A stretch of 64,000 bases of DNA, from NCBI GenBank assembly GCA_020740775.1, contig JAHEWK010000006.1:558001-622000 (forward strand), given 5' to 3'. Below are positions 53,160 to 64,000 of the stretch, piece after piece (the stretch's first letter is position 1; every line of letters starts with the position of its first letter). A program made the position numbers and the translations under genes. The DNA comes from Ilyonectria destructans (lineage: Eukaryota; Ascomycota; Sordariomycetes; Hypocreales; Nectriaceae). The notes below the pieces were generated by a model. That model made no database searches, was not told where the DNA came from, and saw nothing but the letters and a program-made list of their open reading frames with translations.

Positions 53160-53520
53160 TTTACGAAACAGGATGAGGAGAATAATAAATAATTTTGCGT
53201 TGTGGCAGTCCTCCCCCATCCTTTTATGCTCTTCTTTACTGGCAGTGATGTGCGTTGAATTGCGTTGAATTATAGTGTCTTGGCAACCACCTTGATACAG
53301 CTCATAGGCGAGGTCGCTTGCCGAGGTTTCGGCACCCACAATGATGCATCGCTTTCCTATCCACTTGGGATCTGCTAATGGCGTAATGAATTGACCATGT
53401 TACCGCCGTTCTTCTCAAACGTGGCCGTACCCGGGACCTTGGGAATATTGGGTGAGGTTCCGGAGATGCCGGTGGCGATCGTAAGATGACGAGGCGGAAA
53501 CATATGCTTGCTGCCATGTC
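53160..53520 (-). pseudogene. Relic of a flavin-containing monooxygenase
   Basis: On the minus strand, PPRHLTIATGISGTSPNIP followed by VPGTATF resembles the FMO string ahead of the second Rossmann motif. After a stop and a shift of frame comes DPKWIGKRCIIVGAETSASD, the NADPH-binding part of an FMO. It continues with LAYELYQGG and IIQRNSTHI. The two pieces are out of frame, with stops between them, and the enzyme's N- and C-terminal halves are absent. The fragment lies directly upstream of the SnoaL-like gene. Confidence 0.75.
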
Positions 53521-54822
53521 CAGCTCGGGGCGAGGGTAAAACACCCCTCGGCTATGGTTTATTGTGTATTCTACCGAGGATTTGGAGGCGGTTTGCTTGG
53601 GGCTACGACTATGCCGTACGTAGTGGCCGAATTATGAATAGAGTTTGGAATAGCTGATGGCCTCGGCTTTATTACCTTATAAAGTGATCACGGTGTGGCG
53701 CAGCCATGAGCTCTCTGTGTACAATCTAAAGCCTACCGCAATTGGAGCGAGCAAGAAAGATGCTGTCTCAAGAGTCGCAAGTCATGGAAATCTGTATATC
53801 ACATTGGACGTCTTTCTCCAAGTAAAGGGTGTTGAGCCAGGTCTATATTGAATACTTATGGAAGAAACAGCAAGTGTTGGAGTTGAACCGGCAGATGTTA
53901 CGTATGAAGAAGTCAAATGTCCCGGTATTGTCTGACTGGCTCTTTAGTGCAAGCGTCTGTCAGCTTCATTCCTGCTGTAAAATAACAGTGTATTTTAAAC
54001 CCGGTTCTTATAGATAACAAATAGTTCTTGTGCCGATTGCTGTGGAGAGTAGGACAGTAGTGAGTCAGCCTCTGGGCGTGGTATAGTAATTCTGACCTGC
54101 TGTCACTGTCTTCCTGTGATAACAAGGTCATTCGAAAGATACATCGCGTGATCGAACGGAGCTGTTGGACTGACTTGCTGTGGTGGAGAGTCTGTCACCT
54201 CGACCACTTCATTATGTGGGCTGGGATGGGCTGGAGTTCTGGACCCGACTCGATGCCGGGATTAAAAGGATCGGCTAAGCCGCAACGGCCACAGTCGTTT
54301 TCACCGGTGTACACAGTGGTGAAGAGATTGTGGCACTTCTTCCCGGGTTTGACGCAATAGATGTACCCAAGGGGGATATCTTGTATCAATGCTTTACTTG
54401 TCTCTATCAATTGCCTTTTCGTAAGCCACTCTCTTACTCAGGGCGGAACTATACACCCCAGGCACCTATATAAACATTTCGAACTCTGACCTGAAATTCT
54501 TTTCCCCCCCTGCGTCTGTTCGGGGTTTACTAGTGGAGTGGCATTTTTCAGTCTACTCAACCATTCACGGTCTCGCCAGCAGATCCGAGGGCAGATAACA
54601 AGACATCAGAATCTACAACAAAAGTACGCCGCAAACACATATCTTCCCTTTAGTTCTGGAATTGAGAGTTACTTAATATAAATCAAAGCATAACTAACCC
54701 CTCAGTGCTAAGCAAGTGAATGTTTGCTAGAGATGACTAAACAGTAAAGAAATATCCCCGGTCAATCTTGATTGTCTGCAGTGTGCGGAGAGATGAAACT
54801 GTGAACTCTTGTGGGACCATTT
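53521..54822. other. Intergenic, no gene seen
   Basis: About 1.3 kb with only short frames lacking motifs. The right part is the 3' flank of the SDR gene. Confidence 0.5.
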
Positions 54823-55886
54823 TCAGATAAAAGCTTCAAGGTGAGGTGCCCGCTGGTCTTGAGGCGCCATTCGGAAAGCAGCCGATTTGAACTCCTGGTG
54901 AACCTTCTTCTCCTTGTCAAGTGCTTTGTCAGTTACAGTCCAGCTGTCTGGTCCGCCAGCTAGCTGTCGTGGAATACCATGGCCACCGCCACCTTTCTCA
55001 ATGACCTCACCGACGACTTCGACCAGCTGTTCAGGGCCACCGAAGCTATCAAGCTCGTGATGCTTTTCTATCGTCGATAGCATCGAATTCGTGCCCGAGT
55101 TAGCGTTCACATAACATGGAAGTCGTTCGGCTACCACGATGCTCTTCTTCAGATAGTCCGTCTTCACAGCGGCCGGGTGGACCGTCATGAGGTGTATGTT
55201 CCACTCCGGAGGAAGCTCCTTGGAGAGGCTTTCCGTGAAGCCTTCCCAGGCAAACCGACTGCAAATAGTAATGCTGTAAGCATAACATCCAAGAACTACA
55301 GGAGGGCGAACTGAGAGATTATTTACCTGGCGAAGTAAAATGCTCCCCCCGGAAACGCAACGCGACCACTCACGGCGCTCATATGGCAAAACACGCCACC
55401 AATCTGCCCTGTCTTCGGATTTTCTTCTCGCATAACTCGAACAGCCTCTCGGGTCAGGTCCACAGCACCCCAGAAATTAGTCTCGAATTGTTGGCGTGCC
55501 TGCTCGTTTGATATGGCCTCGAAGTCGCCAAACAAGGTATAACCTGCGTTGTTGACAAGGACGTCGATACGCCCAAATGTCGTAAGTGTTTTCGCGATTG
55601 CACTCTTTATCGAATCCGATGACGAGATATCGAGGACAATCTTGAGGACATTGGGTGCATTGGGAAGGTAATCCAAATCAGTGAGAGTTCGTGCGGTTGC
55701 AACAAGGCGGTACGATTCATTGTTGTTGATGTACTCGGCAAAAGCTTTGCCAATACCCCTTGACCCTCCGGTTACTAGAGAGGTTATCAGTACCAGGGAG
55801 ATTTGGGATCTCGACTATGTCAAGAGAAAAGTGTTTGACTCACTGAACCATACAGCGGTTTCTGGAAGTGAATATGTGCCTGGCAT
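54823..55886 (-). CDS. Short-chain dehydrogenase/reductase with Arg in place of the catalytic Lys
   Basis: Exons 55886-55844, 55774-55327 and 55258-54823 join in phase to 308 residues. The classical SDR start VWFITGGSRGIGKAFA is completed by the first splice, and LVNNAGYTLFGDFE carries the NNAG motif. The centre has MSAVSGRVAFPGG with the serine. The second splice produces YFASRFAWEGFTESL, where the usual YxxxK reads YxxxR. An Arg at this place is rare and may weaken or change activity; the substitution is coded right at an exon junction. It is a soluble NAD(P)-dependent enzyme of unknown substrate. A 12 bp tandem repeat array lies 17 bp upstream of the ATG. Confidence 0.85.
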
Positions 55887-55902
55887 CTTGGATGGTCCGG
55901 TA

Positions 55903-55945
55903 TGTTGTCTGAGATGTTGTCTGAGATGTTGTCTGAGATGTTGTC
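55903..55945. repeat. 12-bp tandem repeat upstream of the SDR gene
   Basis: TGTTGTCTGAGA is repeated three times without change and then a partial unit follows. It lies in the leader or promoter of the minus-strand SDR gene. Confidence 0.9.
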
Positions 55946-57115
55946 AAGTTAAATTGATACTGCTTCACCGATAGGGATCCTATATATATACTTTAGGATC
56001 TATAGCTTATGCAGTACAAGCTACCCGCGCTACCTCGGTCAGGTTCGTAGCGATTGGATATCCTGCAGACTCATGCATACGGGAAATTAGGTTTTTTAGT
56101 TGCATATAGTGTATTGTTTAAATCGTGTATGAAATTTCTATAACCTCGGGTTAGGAGCTAAGCCACGGCCCGAATACGCGATTTTCGTATCTCTACTGCG
56201 CAAAGTTAAAGTCTAATAACTCTCCACTCCTAGGTTCGGGTGTTCCTCGGGCACGCCATGCTTTACCTCTCAATTCAGTATTAGTGGGCCCGAGGGGAGC
56301 TTCTGTCCAAGGCCCGAATCTTCCTCGGGGACGCTATGTTTTCCAGTAGCCTACTCAAATTCGTGTAGACCGTGCCTGCATACCAATGGATAATTCAAAA
56401 CGGTGGGTGCCACGGTTGACTCGAGTGTATGACATAAGAGTCAATTTCCCAGGTGTTCTAGGGATGGAGTTCCGAGTGACAGGTCTCTCAGCAGTGATTA
56501 TCCTTGGGTTACGATAGCACATCATCTATCAGCAACAGTCAACAGTACTTTCATGTTATAAGAATAACTGTAAATTGATTATCGCCCTCCTCACACCGAA
56601 TAACCAAGAAATGTGAGACGCGGTTTGTGTAGCACCACAAGGTTGTGCCTGATTTTACTCCTTACACATAGCAGTTTCTTGAGAATCTCGTATCAGCCGT
56701 TGATATTGCATTAAATAATGAACCTAAGACTCCTAGATACTAACTTGCATTTTAATGGGACGAAAATGATGTCTACTCACAAAGCATGTATGTATGATAT
56801 TGAAGAGTGAGTGTTTTAGCAACAGGATGCTCAAAGGCTAACTTTATTTAAAGATGCCCTGATGATGCCCTCTCTGACGCCTTCCGGATAAGACCCACGA
56901 TAAGTCCAACGTGTGACAAAATACGGTACGTAAAATGTGTAACCACACTATGTACGAGTTACATTATCTCCCTGCACTGAACGTGCTACTGGCCCGCCCA
57001 TTATTTGCAAGTAATTCATTGCTACGACCTCTCTGGTGATGTTGAATAATGCTAGAAAAGGCACATACCCGTAAAAGCACCAGAACCAAGCAGATTAAGT
57101 AAGACAACTAGACTC
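55946..57115. other. Intergenic with a diverged duplication
   Basis: No gene was recognised. A motif of about 31 bp at 56231-56263 recurs with mainly C/T or G/A differences at 56311-56341 (TTCCTCGGG core). It is probably degraded repeat DNA. Confidence 0.4.
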
Positions 57116-57590
57116 TCAGTCGAGTAAAGTCTCGACTCCTTCAATAGATGCCTTTCCTCCACTACTTTGAAGATTAAACTTTATAGGCCCTCCCTTAATG
57201 TAAATAACTACCTTACGTCCACTTCCAACTGCGCCGTATGAAACACAGATCATGCTCCTCGATTTATAAGCCACTGTTTGAATCTTAACCACCTCACCAG
57301 TCTTCTCAACAAAGTAAGGGAACATCTTTTTCGGGAAGGCAAAACTTGGGTAAACTTCAATATTCAACCAAGGCTTCCAATCTGTGTTCCAGTCGTTGTT
57401 AACTCGGTAATATCTGCTCAGGTGATGATGGACCCTTCGCGGACAAAGGCGGGGATGGTGTCAATATCCAATTCGAATGTGACCTCATCACCTCCGTTGT
57501 AGACATGCTCTTTCTCAAAGTATTTGAGATACTTCGTTCCTTGTAGGAAGTAGACTTGCTTTCTATTATTCTTCCTCAACAACAGACGCA
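57116..57590 (-). pseudogene. C-terminal relic of a GH31 alpha-glucosidase-like enzyme
   Basis: Minus-strand text reads FLQGTKYLKYFEKEHVYNGG, then IDTIPAFVREGSIIT and a TGA, followed after a frame change by WLNIEVYPSFAFPKK and VVIYIKGG. These are the post-barrel beta-sandwich signatures of GH31 alpha-glucosidases and xylosidases (IPxFVRxGSII; NIxVYP). The TGA and the frame change break the gene, and the catalytic barrel is absent. The 5' break lies near 57590, where a fragment on the other strand begins. Confidence 0.7.
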
Positions 57591-58044
57591 ATTAGAAGCT
57601 CTTGGCCCAAGAAGTATGATTATTCAATATCCCACGATATCTCATCGTCCGGTTCCTCTAGAAACTGATGACTGGCAGCCTGCTGATGGAGACGGCACCA
57701 CGGGTGATGTATCAACCACAACACTGGTCCGAAATTCACTTAACCTTACTTCCTTGGTGGCCTGGACCTCTATCGAGGACCTGCAAGATGTCTGTGGAAA
57801 TGGCACATACTCGACTACGTTTTCCCTTAGCACGATCAGCAACCCATACAACAATTCGACGGGAGAATGCCTGCAGTTCAAAAAGTTCAACGGCTCATTC
57901 CGGGTGGCTATCAATGGCGAGGCCCTCTCAGCCCTTGACCAGCTGGCTCTGGAGTTTGATGTTGTGAACTGGCTAAGGAATGGTTCGAACAGTATCGAGA
58001 TAGAGGTGACTACAAGTTTGCTAAACAGCAATTTGGTCTCCTAG
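57591..58044 (+). pseudogene. C-terminal fragment of a secreted glycoside-hydrolase-like protein
   Basis: The open frame has no ATG at its head. It starts near 57556 after a stop. It reads DDWQPADGDGTT, LVAWTSIEDLQDVCGNGTYS, FRVAINGEALSALDQ and ends with LRNGSNSIEIEVTTSL. This is a beta-sandwich, carbohydrate-binding-like C-terminus of large secreted fungal hydrolases (alpha-L-rhamnosidase/GH2-like). It is rich in N-glycosylation sites. Nothing upstream continues it, and it butts against the GH31 relic on the other strand, so it is a truncated copy. Confidence 0.55.
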
Positions 58045-59017
58045 GTGTAACACTGCAACCATTCAAGCAGGGTTACATTAACTAGGGTATTTAATATGAG
58101 TATATACTAATACTGAATTACGACTATAAACACTGAAACTCCGTGTAGCATTGTGTGGGGGGTTATGTGCAGCGCTGCCAGTCATCCTACCACTCAAATG
58201 GCTGTAGGTGCACATGCTTTAATGCAAAATCCACTCTGTAGGGGTTTAAGTGTCATAAAATTTGTAAATACCATACATCGTTTCGTCGCCTCTTGGCAAT
58301 TGTGTTTGTCGAGATGTTGACGTCGCTGGTCGTGGCCGAATCATGTGCACTTACCTATTTGCTCATTACCCTAGGCCATTGCAGTACGGTACACGAGAAC
58401 GGTTTATCATTTCTCGGCACATGCTCCTCCGGCAAACATCCGAGGTAACAGGATCTAACTTACGCATGGACTTAGTGGGCTCGGACTTTTCGTGGATCAA
58501 TAAGGTTTGTGTACGCAAATGAGTGAGGTTTCAGTTTGCACTGGCAGGACCACCAAGCCATCGCACGATCCTCGCAAGCTAAACTACTTTCGAGCTGAGC
58601 GAGCATCCTCCTCTGGACCTGTTCACCTCTTACGCTAATCCTACTTAGATTGATCCTCGGCTTCAATCCTTCGTTGGTGGCTTGCGGCGTGGTTGCAAGC
58701 GAGGTCATGTGTGCGCATTTTGCCGACTACTCCAGCGTTACATGGATCAGCATTGTTAGCGGGATGTGATCGACACTATTTGCCGTTAGCGCCTGATTAC
58801 CATTGATTACCCCGCATTGGAGAACAAGAGCTGAAAACTGGTTTATCAATGGTGGATTGTGAGCTATGCCCAACAAAGCATTGGCCTGGTAACGGTATAT
58901 GAGGAGCAAGCCTTGTATCTACGTAGTTTGGTGGGATCTGGCCCATTGCTACCAAGCTTCTCATAGCCACAGTCTTTGGCTTGCCTACCTGTGCTCCTCG
59001 CTCAAGATTTGTCTGTC
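58045..59017. other. Intergenic
   Basis: No gene was seen; the right end is the promoter of the DUF3712 gene. Confidence 0.5.
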
Positions 59018-60391
59018 ATGGCCTCGAGTATTGTCAACCAGCAGTCTGAGCGAAATTCAGTGCACGAGGAGAGGACTAATGTTGTAGAGAATGCACCCGG
59101 GTCGGAGGTAGGGAGCGACAACGCTCCCTCGGATGACCATGTGCGGGACAAAGAGACAGCCGCAGTCCCAACCAAGAGACAAAAGATCATTCAGCATTTT
59201 GCACGATTCAAATGGTGGTATTTGCTTGGATTGATCATTTTGCTCGCAATTCTGCTACCGATATTGTGAGTAGTAAAACGCAACAGAGAAAAATTGTTAC
59301 TGACCTCGATCAACAATAGCTTCAAGGTCATCATCCCAGTAATCATTCAGAATATTCTCAATGGCCAGAGTCTTCCAATAAACGGCGGCGCCCTCCAAAT
59401 ACTTTCACCAACCCATCTCAACATGAGTCTGGCTACCTCGCTGAATACACCGCTGGGAGTCAAAATTAACCCCGTGGACCTCTATCTGTTCAACAGAAAC
59501 ACAAAGCCGTTTTCGTCATTCTTCAAGCTGCATTTACCAACACTGCACATCCACCATCGAACGGATGTCATTGTCACGAACCAGACCGTCTTGGTAACAA
59601 ATGAGACTGAGTTGATCACCTGGTTTAATCAGTTTTTCGACCAGCCGCAAGTCAAGCTGTCCCTTCAGGGTCATCCAGAAGTTCGACTTAGTTCGCTAGC
59701 GTACAAACCCGACTTCGACAAAACGATTGAGATTCCGTCTCTGAATTACCTCGACGGTTTTGGTGTCAACAACTTGAATTTCAATTTACAGTCCAATGAA
59801 ACGGCTTACAACCTGAAAGGACATCTCAACATACCTAATTCCGGCGTGCTGACACTTGGACTCGGTAACATGACCTACAACTTGATGTCTGGGAAAACGA
59901 GACTCGGCTTGGTTAATATATACGACGTTCAACTCAGGCCCGGGAACAATTCAGTACCTTTCGATGGCCAGTTCTTCTTCCAGGAACTTGTACCCAATCT
60001 CGCTTCCGTCCTTGATAGCCAGAAAGAAGCTCTCGGCCGAGGCAACATCGAGTTTAATGCAACGGGGAATGCCACGACTTATAACGGGGAACACATCAAA
60101 TACATCGAGGATGTTCTCAACCGCAAGCACATTAAATTTACGATACCTGTCATTACCATATTGAGTGATGTTGTTGGTGGTTTGCTAGGCACTGGCGGAA
60201 GCAACTTGCTTGAGCTCGTTGGAGGAGCGATTGGAAACTCTACCTTGTTTGAGAATTTACTTGATCATTGGGAAGACGATGGCCAAGGAGGGGATGGATC
60301 GAGCACAAAAGCCAAGATGAAGAGAGGAAGGACGGGAAGATCCTTTATGTGGAATGCTTTGAGATTGGGACTCAGAATGAAGACCAAATGA
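59018..60391 (+). CDS. DUF3712 family single-pass membrane protein
   Basis: Exons 59018-59265 and 59320-60391 give 439 residues. A hydrophilic N-terminus of about 65 residues is followed by a basic stretch and one strong membrane helix (WWYLLGLIILLAILLPIL). The rest lies beyond the membrane and has many N-glycosylation sites. It includes GVKINPVDLYLFNR and the INPxDLxLFN-type motif of DUF3712 (a LEA-2-like fold of fungal vacuolar or cell-surface proteins). The function is unknown; relatives include proteins linked to the vacuolar membrane. It is convergent with the repeat protein to its right. The upstream ATG at 58976 is less likely because ATG at 59018 follows CTGTC and starts the conserved hydrophilic part. 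Confidence 0.82.
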
Positions 60392-60815
60392 TAAGAAATT
60401 GTCACCGGTTTTCTGAAAAAGAGTAATACTCCTGACCTACATTTTTAATGCATCATTCGTTTTAAATTCAGTGCTACTGTTTACTGGCTTGTAAAAAACT
60501 GTGAGGAAGTGACAACAAAGCTGGAAGAGCGACTTAGATCAACTGAAGGTCTAGGTGAATTACGTGTACTGCAATTTTCAGTCAATGAGGCGTTCTGCAT
60601 CGTGAAGATGGAATTTGGCAAGTATGGCAACAAATAATAAATGTGATAAATTAGTATAGCAAGTATCACATTGGATTAATGCGAAATCGTAGTGACGCCA
60701 AAAGACTTCGTATTCATCATAATTCCTGCATTATCCAAGCATGCTCCCAACCTTACGCTTCGTTAAGCAGACCATGACACCATTTCACGCGCACGAACCC
60801 TACAGAGAGTCCATC
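60392..60815. other. Intergenic between convergent genes
   Basis: A 3'-to-3' gap with AT-rich sequence; no gene seen. Confidence 0.5.
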
Positions 60816-63800
60816 TTAAGATTTACCGATCAACTCCTTTAATACCGCGTGGACAAGATCTGCCACCGTCGCAACGAGCTACAATAATGTCAGTCAGGAA
60901 CTAAGTCTTCGAGAAGTCAACGGAAGGTGCACTTACCGGTGTCGCATCACCAATTAGTTCCGAAACTTGCGATATAAAAACCCGACTCAAAAGAGATTCG
61001 GCATTGCCCAACAGTGATAAGATGCCCTTGACACTGGCCGGTGTAATCAATGGCAGGACCTGGTCCACTATGCCCTTGATATCAATCTTCTTGAGAGCCG
61101 CAAGAAGAGGCTTTACTGCATCGACGAGCCCAGACAGGTCGATTCCTTCTAGTTCCTTCAGTAGCGGTTCAATAATCTTGAACAAGCCCTCAATGTCGAT
61201 CTTGCTCAGAACTGCGATCAGTGGTACGGCACCTCCCACAAGCGTGTGAGTTTGTTTGACGAAGGTGTTTGTAAGAAGGTTCTCAGCATTTCCCACTAGT
61301 TGGAATATACCTTTCAGGTAATTCGGAGTCAAATACGGTTCCAGGACGTCGAATAGAGCTTTGATATCTATATCATCCAACTCGTCCAGAATTGGAAGAA
61401 TCTTCTCGACCAAACCTGCCAGATCGATTTTCAGGAGTGCATTGAGCAGTGGCTTGACCTTCTTGATCAAGTCCTTGATGTCAATCTCTCCCAGAGCCTC
61501 GAGAAGGGGTTGCAGCTGACGTATCAGACTCTTCAGGTCGATCTCGCCAAGCGCTGAGACCAGTGGAAGAGCTTCTTCAATCAAGGTCTGAGTTTGATTC
61601 ACAAATTTGGAGGTGAGTAGATCTTCCGCGTTCCCCAGTAGTCCCATGATGCCCTTCACACCATCCGGTGAGAGCAAGGGGGATATGGCGTCAAACAAAC
61701 CCTTGATGTCAAGATCGCTGATTTCATCAAGCAGAGGGGAAAGCTTTTTGACGAGCTTCACAAGGTCGATCTTGCTAATTTCCTTCAGCAGAGGAGATAG
61801 TAGATTGATCAGATCAGGAAGGTCGACCTCGCCCAAGGCGGACACCAATGGAACGGCGCCAGTGATCAGTGTCTGGGTTTCATTGACGAATTTGGTGGTC
61901 AGCAACCCCTCGGCATTGTCTAGTAGTCTCATGATGCCCTTGATAGAGTCCGAGCTCAGTAAAGGACGGACAGCGTTAAGCAAGCTCTCTAGATCAAGTT
62001 TGCCGATCTCCTTCAACAGTGGAGAGATCTGGTCAAGCAGGCCTGCAAGGTCGGCCTTGTCGAGACTGTCGAGGAGGGGAGAAGCCTTGGAGATGAGAGA
62101 CTTTGTTTGAGAGACAAAGGCTTTTGTCAAGAGGCTCTCGGCATTGCCGAGCAGTCCAACCAACCCTCCGATTGATTCCTTCGTGAGGAGAGGTGCCAAT
62201 GCGTTGAGCACTCCTTCAAGATCAATATTCGAAAGACCATCAAGAAGAGGGCCGGCGCTTGAAAGAAGAGATTTGATGCTCTTGACAGTATCTTTGGTCA
62301 ACAGCGACTCCGCATTCTCCAACAATCCGACAATGCCCTGGACGGAGTCCTTGGTAAGTAGAGGAGCGAAGGCGGTCAGTACTCCTTGAAGATCAATCTT
62401 TGAAAGACTATCAATAAGCGGACTGGCGCTCGAAAGCAGGGTTTTTATGCTCTTGACAGTGTCTTTGGTAAGGAGCGACTCGGCATTCTGTAAGAGTCCC
62501 ATGATATCTTGAATAGACTCCTTGGTGAGAATCGGGCTCAGGGCATCCAGAACTCCCTTAAGATCAATGTCGGACAATTTCTCAATCAAGGGCGACGCGG
62601 TGGAAATAAGCGTCTTCAGACTCTTGACAGAGTCCTTTGTCAGGAGCAGTTCCGCGTTCTCCAACAATTCAGCGATGCCTTGTATGGACTCCTTGGTGAG
62701 TATTGGAGCCAGGGAATCCAACAATCCCTTGAGATCGATGTCGGATAACTTGTCAATCAACGGTGATGCACCGGCGATGAGGTCTTTCGTTTGATCCACA
62801 AACTTTGGTGTCAAGAGATCTCCCGCATTCTTCAGTAGGACCACGATCCCCTCAATAGAGTCCTTTTTGAGTAGCGGTTGAAGTGCTTCTAGGACGTCCT
62901 GGAGATCCAACTTGGTGAGCTCTTTAAGGAATGGCATGAGCTCATCAAGCACTGGTCCAATGCCTCCAATGAGAGATTGAGTCTGATTGACAAATTTGGG
63001 CGACAGTAGATCCCCTGCGTTGCTGACCAGCGACACAATATCCTCAATCGACTCTTTCTTGAGGAGTGGGTCCAAAGCATCAATGATACCCTCGAGATCA
63101 AGATCCGTGACCTTCTCAATCAGAGGTGATAATTTACTTAGGAGAGGCGAAACGTCCTTCACGAGCGTTTGGGTTTGGTTGACAAAACTGGGCGACAATA
63201 GGTCAACTGCGTTACTGACCAACGCTACAATATCCTCAATCGAATCTTTCTTGAGCAAAGGCTCTAAGGCGCTGATGATGCCTTCAAGGTCAAGATCCGT
63301 GAGCTTCTCAAGCAGAGGTGATAGCTTGCCAAGTAGTGGCGAAACATCTTTGACGAGAGATTGGGTTTGGTTGACGAAACTGGGCGACAGTAGATCCCCT
63401 GCGTTACTGATCAAGGTCACGATGCCCTCGATGGAGTCTTTCTTGAGCAAAGGATCCAAAGCGCTGAGAATACCCTCAAGGTCGAGGCCTGTGATCTTCT
63501 TGAGCAAGGGTGAGAGCTCGCTGAGCAAAGGTGAAACCTCTTTAACAAGAGATTGGGTCTGATTGACAAAACTGGGTGATAGTAGATCCCCGGCGTTGCC
63601 TATCAAGGTCACAATGCCCTCGATCGAATCTTTCGTAAGAAGCGGGTCCAAGGCACTGATAATACCCTCGAGGTCAAGATCCGTAAGCTTCCCAAGCAGA
63701 GGCGATAGCTTGCTAAGTAGCGGCGAGACTTCTTTAACGAGTGATTGCGTCTCATTGACAAAGCTGGGTGAGAGCAAGGTCTCCGCATTGCCTAATAGGT

Positions 63801-64000
63801 TGACAACGCCCTCAATCGCTTCCTTCTTGAGCAACGGATCCAAGGCACCGAGAATGCCGTCAAGGTCGAGGTCTGTAAGTTTCTTGATCAACGGCGAGAG
63901 TTGGTTGAGTAGAGGTGAAGCATCTCCGATGAGCGATTGCGTTTCGTTGACAAATGTCGGAGTGAGAAGTGCGGCGCCGTTCGATAGTAGATTCTTGATG
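60816..64000 (-). CDS. Large helical-repeat protein, 5' end outside the window
   Basis: The gene runs off the right edge. The last exon is 60878-60816 (21 codons), joined by a 58 bp intron to a coding block from 60937 to beyond 64000 on the minus strand. The visible part of about 1040 residues consists of 14 or more helical repeats. Units of 64 residues near the right edge and 57 residues in the middle carry consensus text such as DLEGIISALDPLL, DSIEGIVTLI and NAGDLLSPSFVNQTQSL. Towards the C-terminus extra IDL-PLL half-units are inserted. There are no Cys residues in the repeats. NxT sites recur, which would fit a secreted or surface protein, but the signal peptide would be outside. I do not recognise a named family. 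Confidence 0.75.
60937..64000 (-). repeat. Tandem coding repeats, about 171-192 bp units
   Basis: The helical-repeat gene is a DNA-level tandem array. Near the right edge units of about 192 bp are almost the same (62960-63900). Around 62080-62760 they are about 171 bp. Towards 61000 they are more diverged and longer. The similarity gradient suggests that recent expansion took place at the 5' end of the gene. Confidence 0.75.

Noticed and set aside
60816..64000. Plus-strand frames opposite the helical-repeat gene
   Set aside because: They repeat with the same period as the true minus-strand gene and are Ser/Arg-rich shadows.
1..64000. CRISPR arrays, rRNA, viral or telomeric repeats
   Set aside because: No regularly spaced repeats, rRNA-like sequence or TTAGGG arrays were seen.

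Overview
The window is nuclear DNA of a filamentous ascomycete, most likely a member of the Pezizomycotina such as Aspergillus or Penicillium. Its genes are split by many 42-120 bp GT-AG introns with CTAAC/CTGAC-type branch sites. The protein families are typically fungal: a Zn2Cys6 regulator, Clr5-ankyrin, PTH11-like rhodopsin, DAL5-type permease, P450, GH12 and DUF3712. I rebuilt the exon structures by hand from splice signals and reading phase. Genus and species cannot be fixed from the sequence alone.

Layout. 0.3-1.2 kb: dienelactone hydrolase (minus). 2.7-6.4 kb: four-exon Clr5-domain ankyrin protein (minus). 6.9-9.9 kb: decayed DNA with a PTH11-like relic and one doubtful small gene. 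10.1-23.1 kb: a coherent metabolic block with an HSL-type alpha/beta hydrolase, two mitochondrially targeted ketosteroid-dehydrogenase-like flavoproteins transcribed divergently, a VAO-type FAD oxidase, a DAL5-type MFS transporter and a Zn2Cys6 regulator. 25.3-28.8 kb: an unusual kinase-like protein with two C-terminal membrane segments. 29.0-30.8 kb: P450. 33.1 kb: Tc1-type transposase scrap. 34.2-35.6 kb: intact PTH11-like seven-helix protein. 35.9-36.5 kb: pseudogene paralogous to the four-exon membrane protein at 41.3-44.0 kb. 38.0-40.9 kb: glycine-zipper repeat protein. 45.3-46.3 kb: siderophore-esterase-like hydrolase. 47.7-49.0 kb: GH12 endoglucanase with a Ser/Thr tail. 50.2-51.4 kb: SRR1-like protein. 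51.8-53.5 kb: relics of an SDR and an FMO flanking a very GC-rich, intronless SnoaL-like gene that looks transferred from bacteria. 54.8-55.9 kb: SDR with an altered catalytic motif. 57.1-58.0 kb: two truncated glycosidase-related relics head to head. 59.0-60.4 kb: DUF3712 membrane protein. 60.8 kb to the right edge: the 3' part of a large helical-repeat protein that runs off the window.

How genes may work together. In the 10-23 kb block, an esterase-like hydrolase could release an alcohol or acid and the permease could import it. Two flavoproteins with 1- and 4-type ketosteroid dehydrogenase signatures and a VAO-type oxidase could then oxidise a cyclic or phenolic substrate, under the adjacent Zn2Cys6 protein. 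Shared GGGATCC palindromes in the two divergent promoters fit common control. This is inference; the substrate is unknown. The rest of the window is a mosaic of solitary genes and decayed copies, with at least seven pseudogene fragments, as expected of accessory or subtelomere-like fungal DNA. I saw no tRNA, rRNA, CRISPR array, PKS or NRPS.
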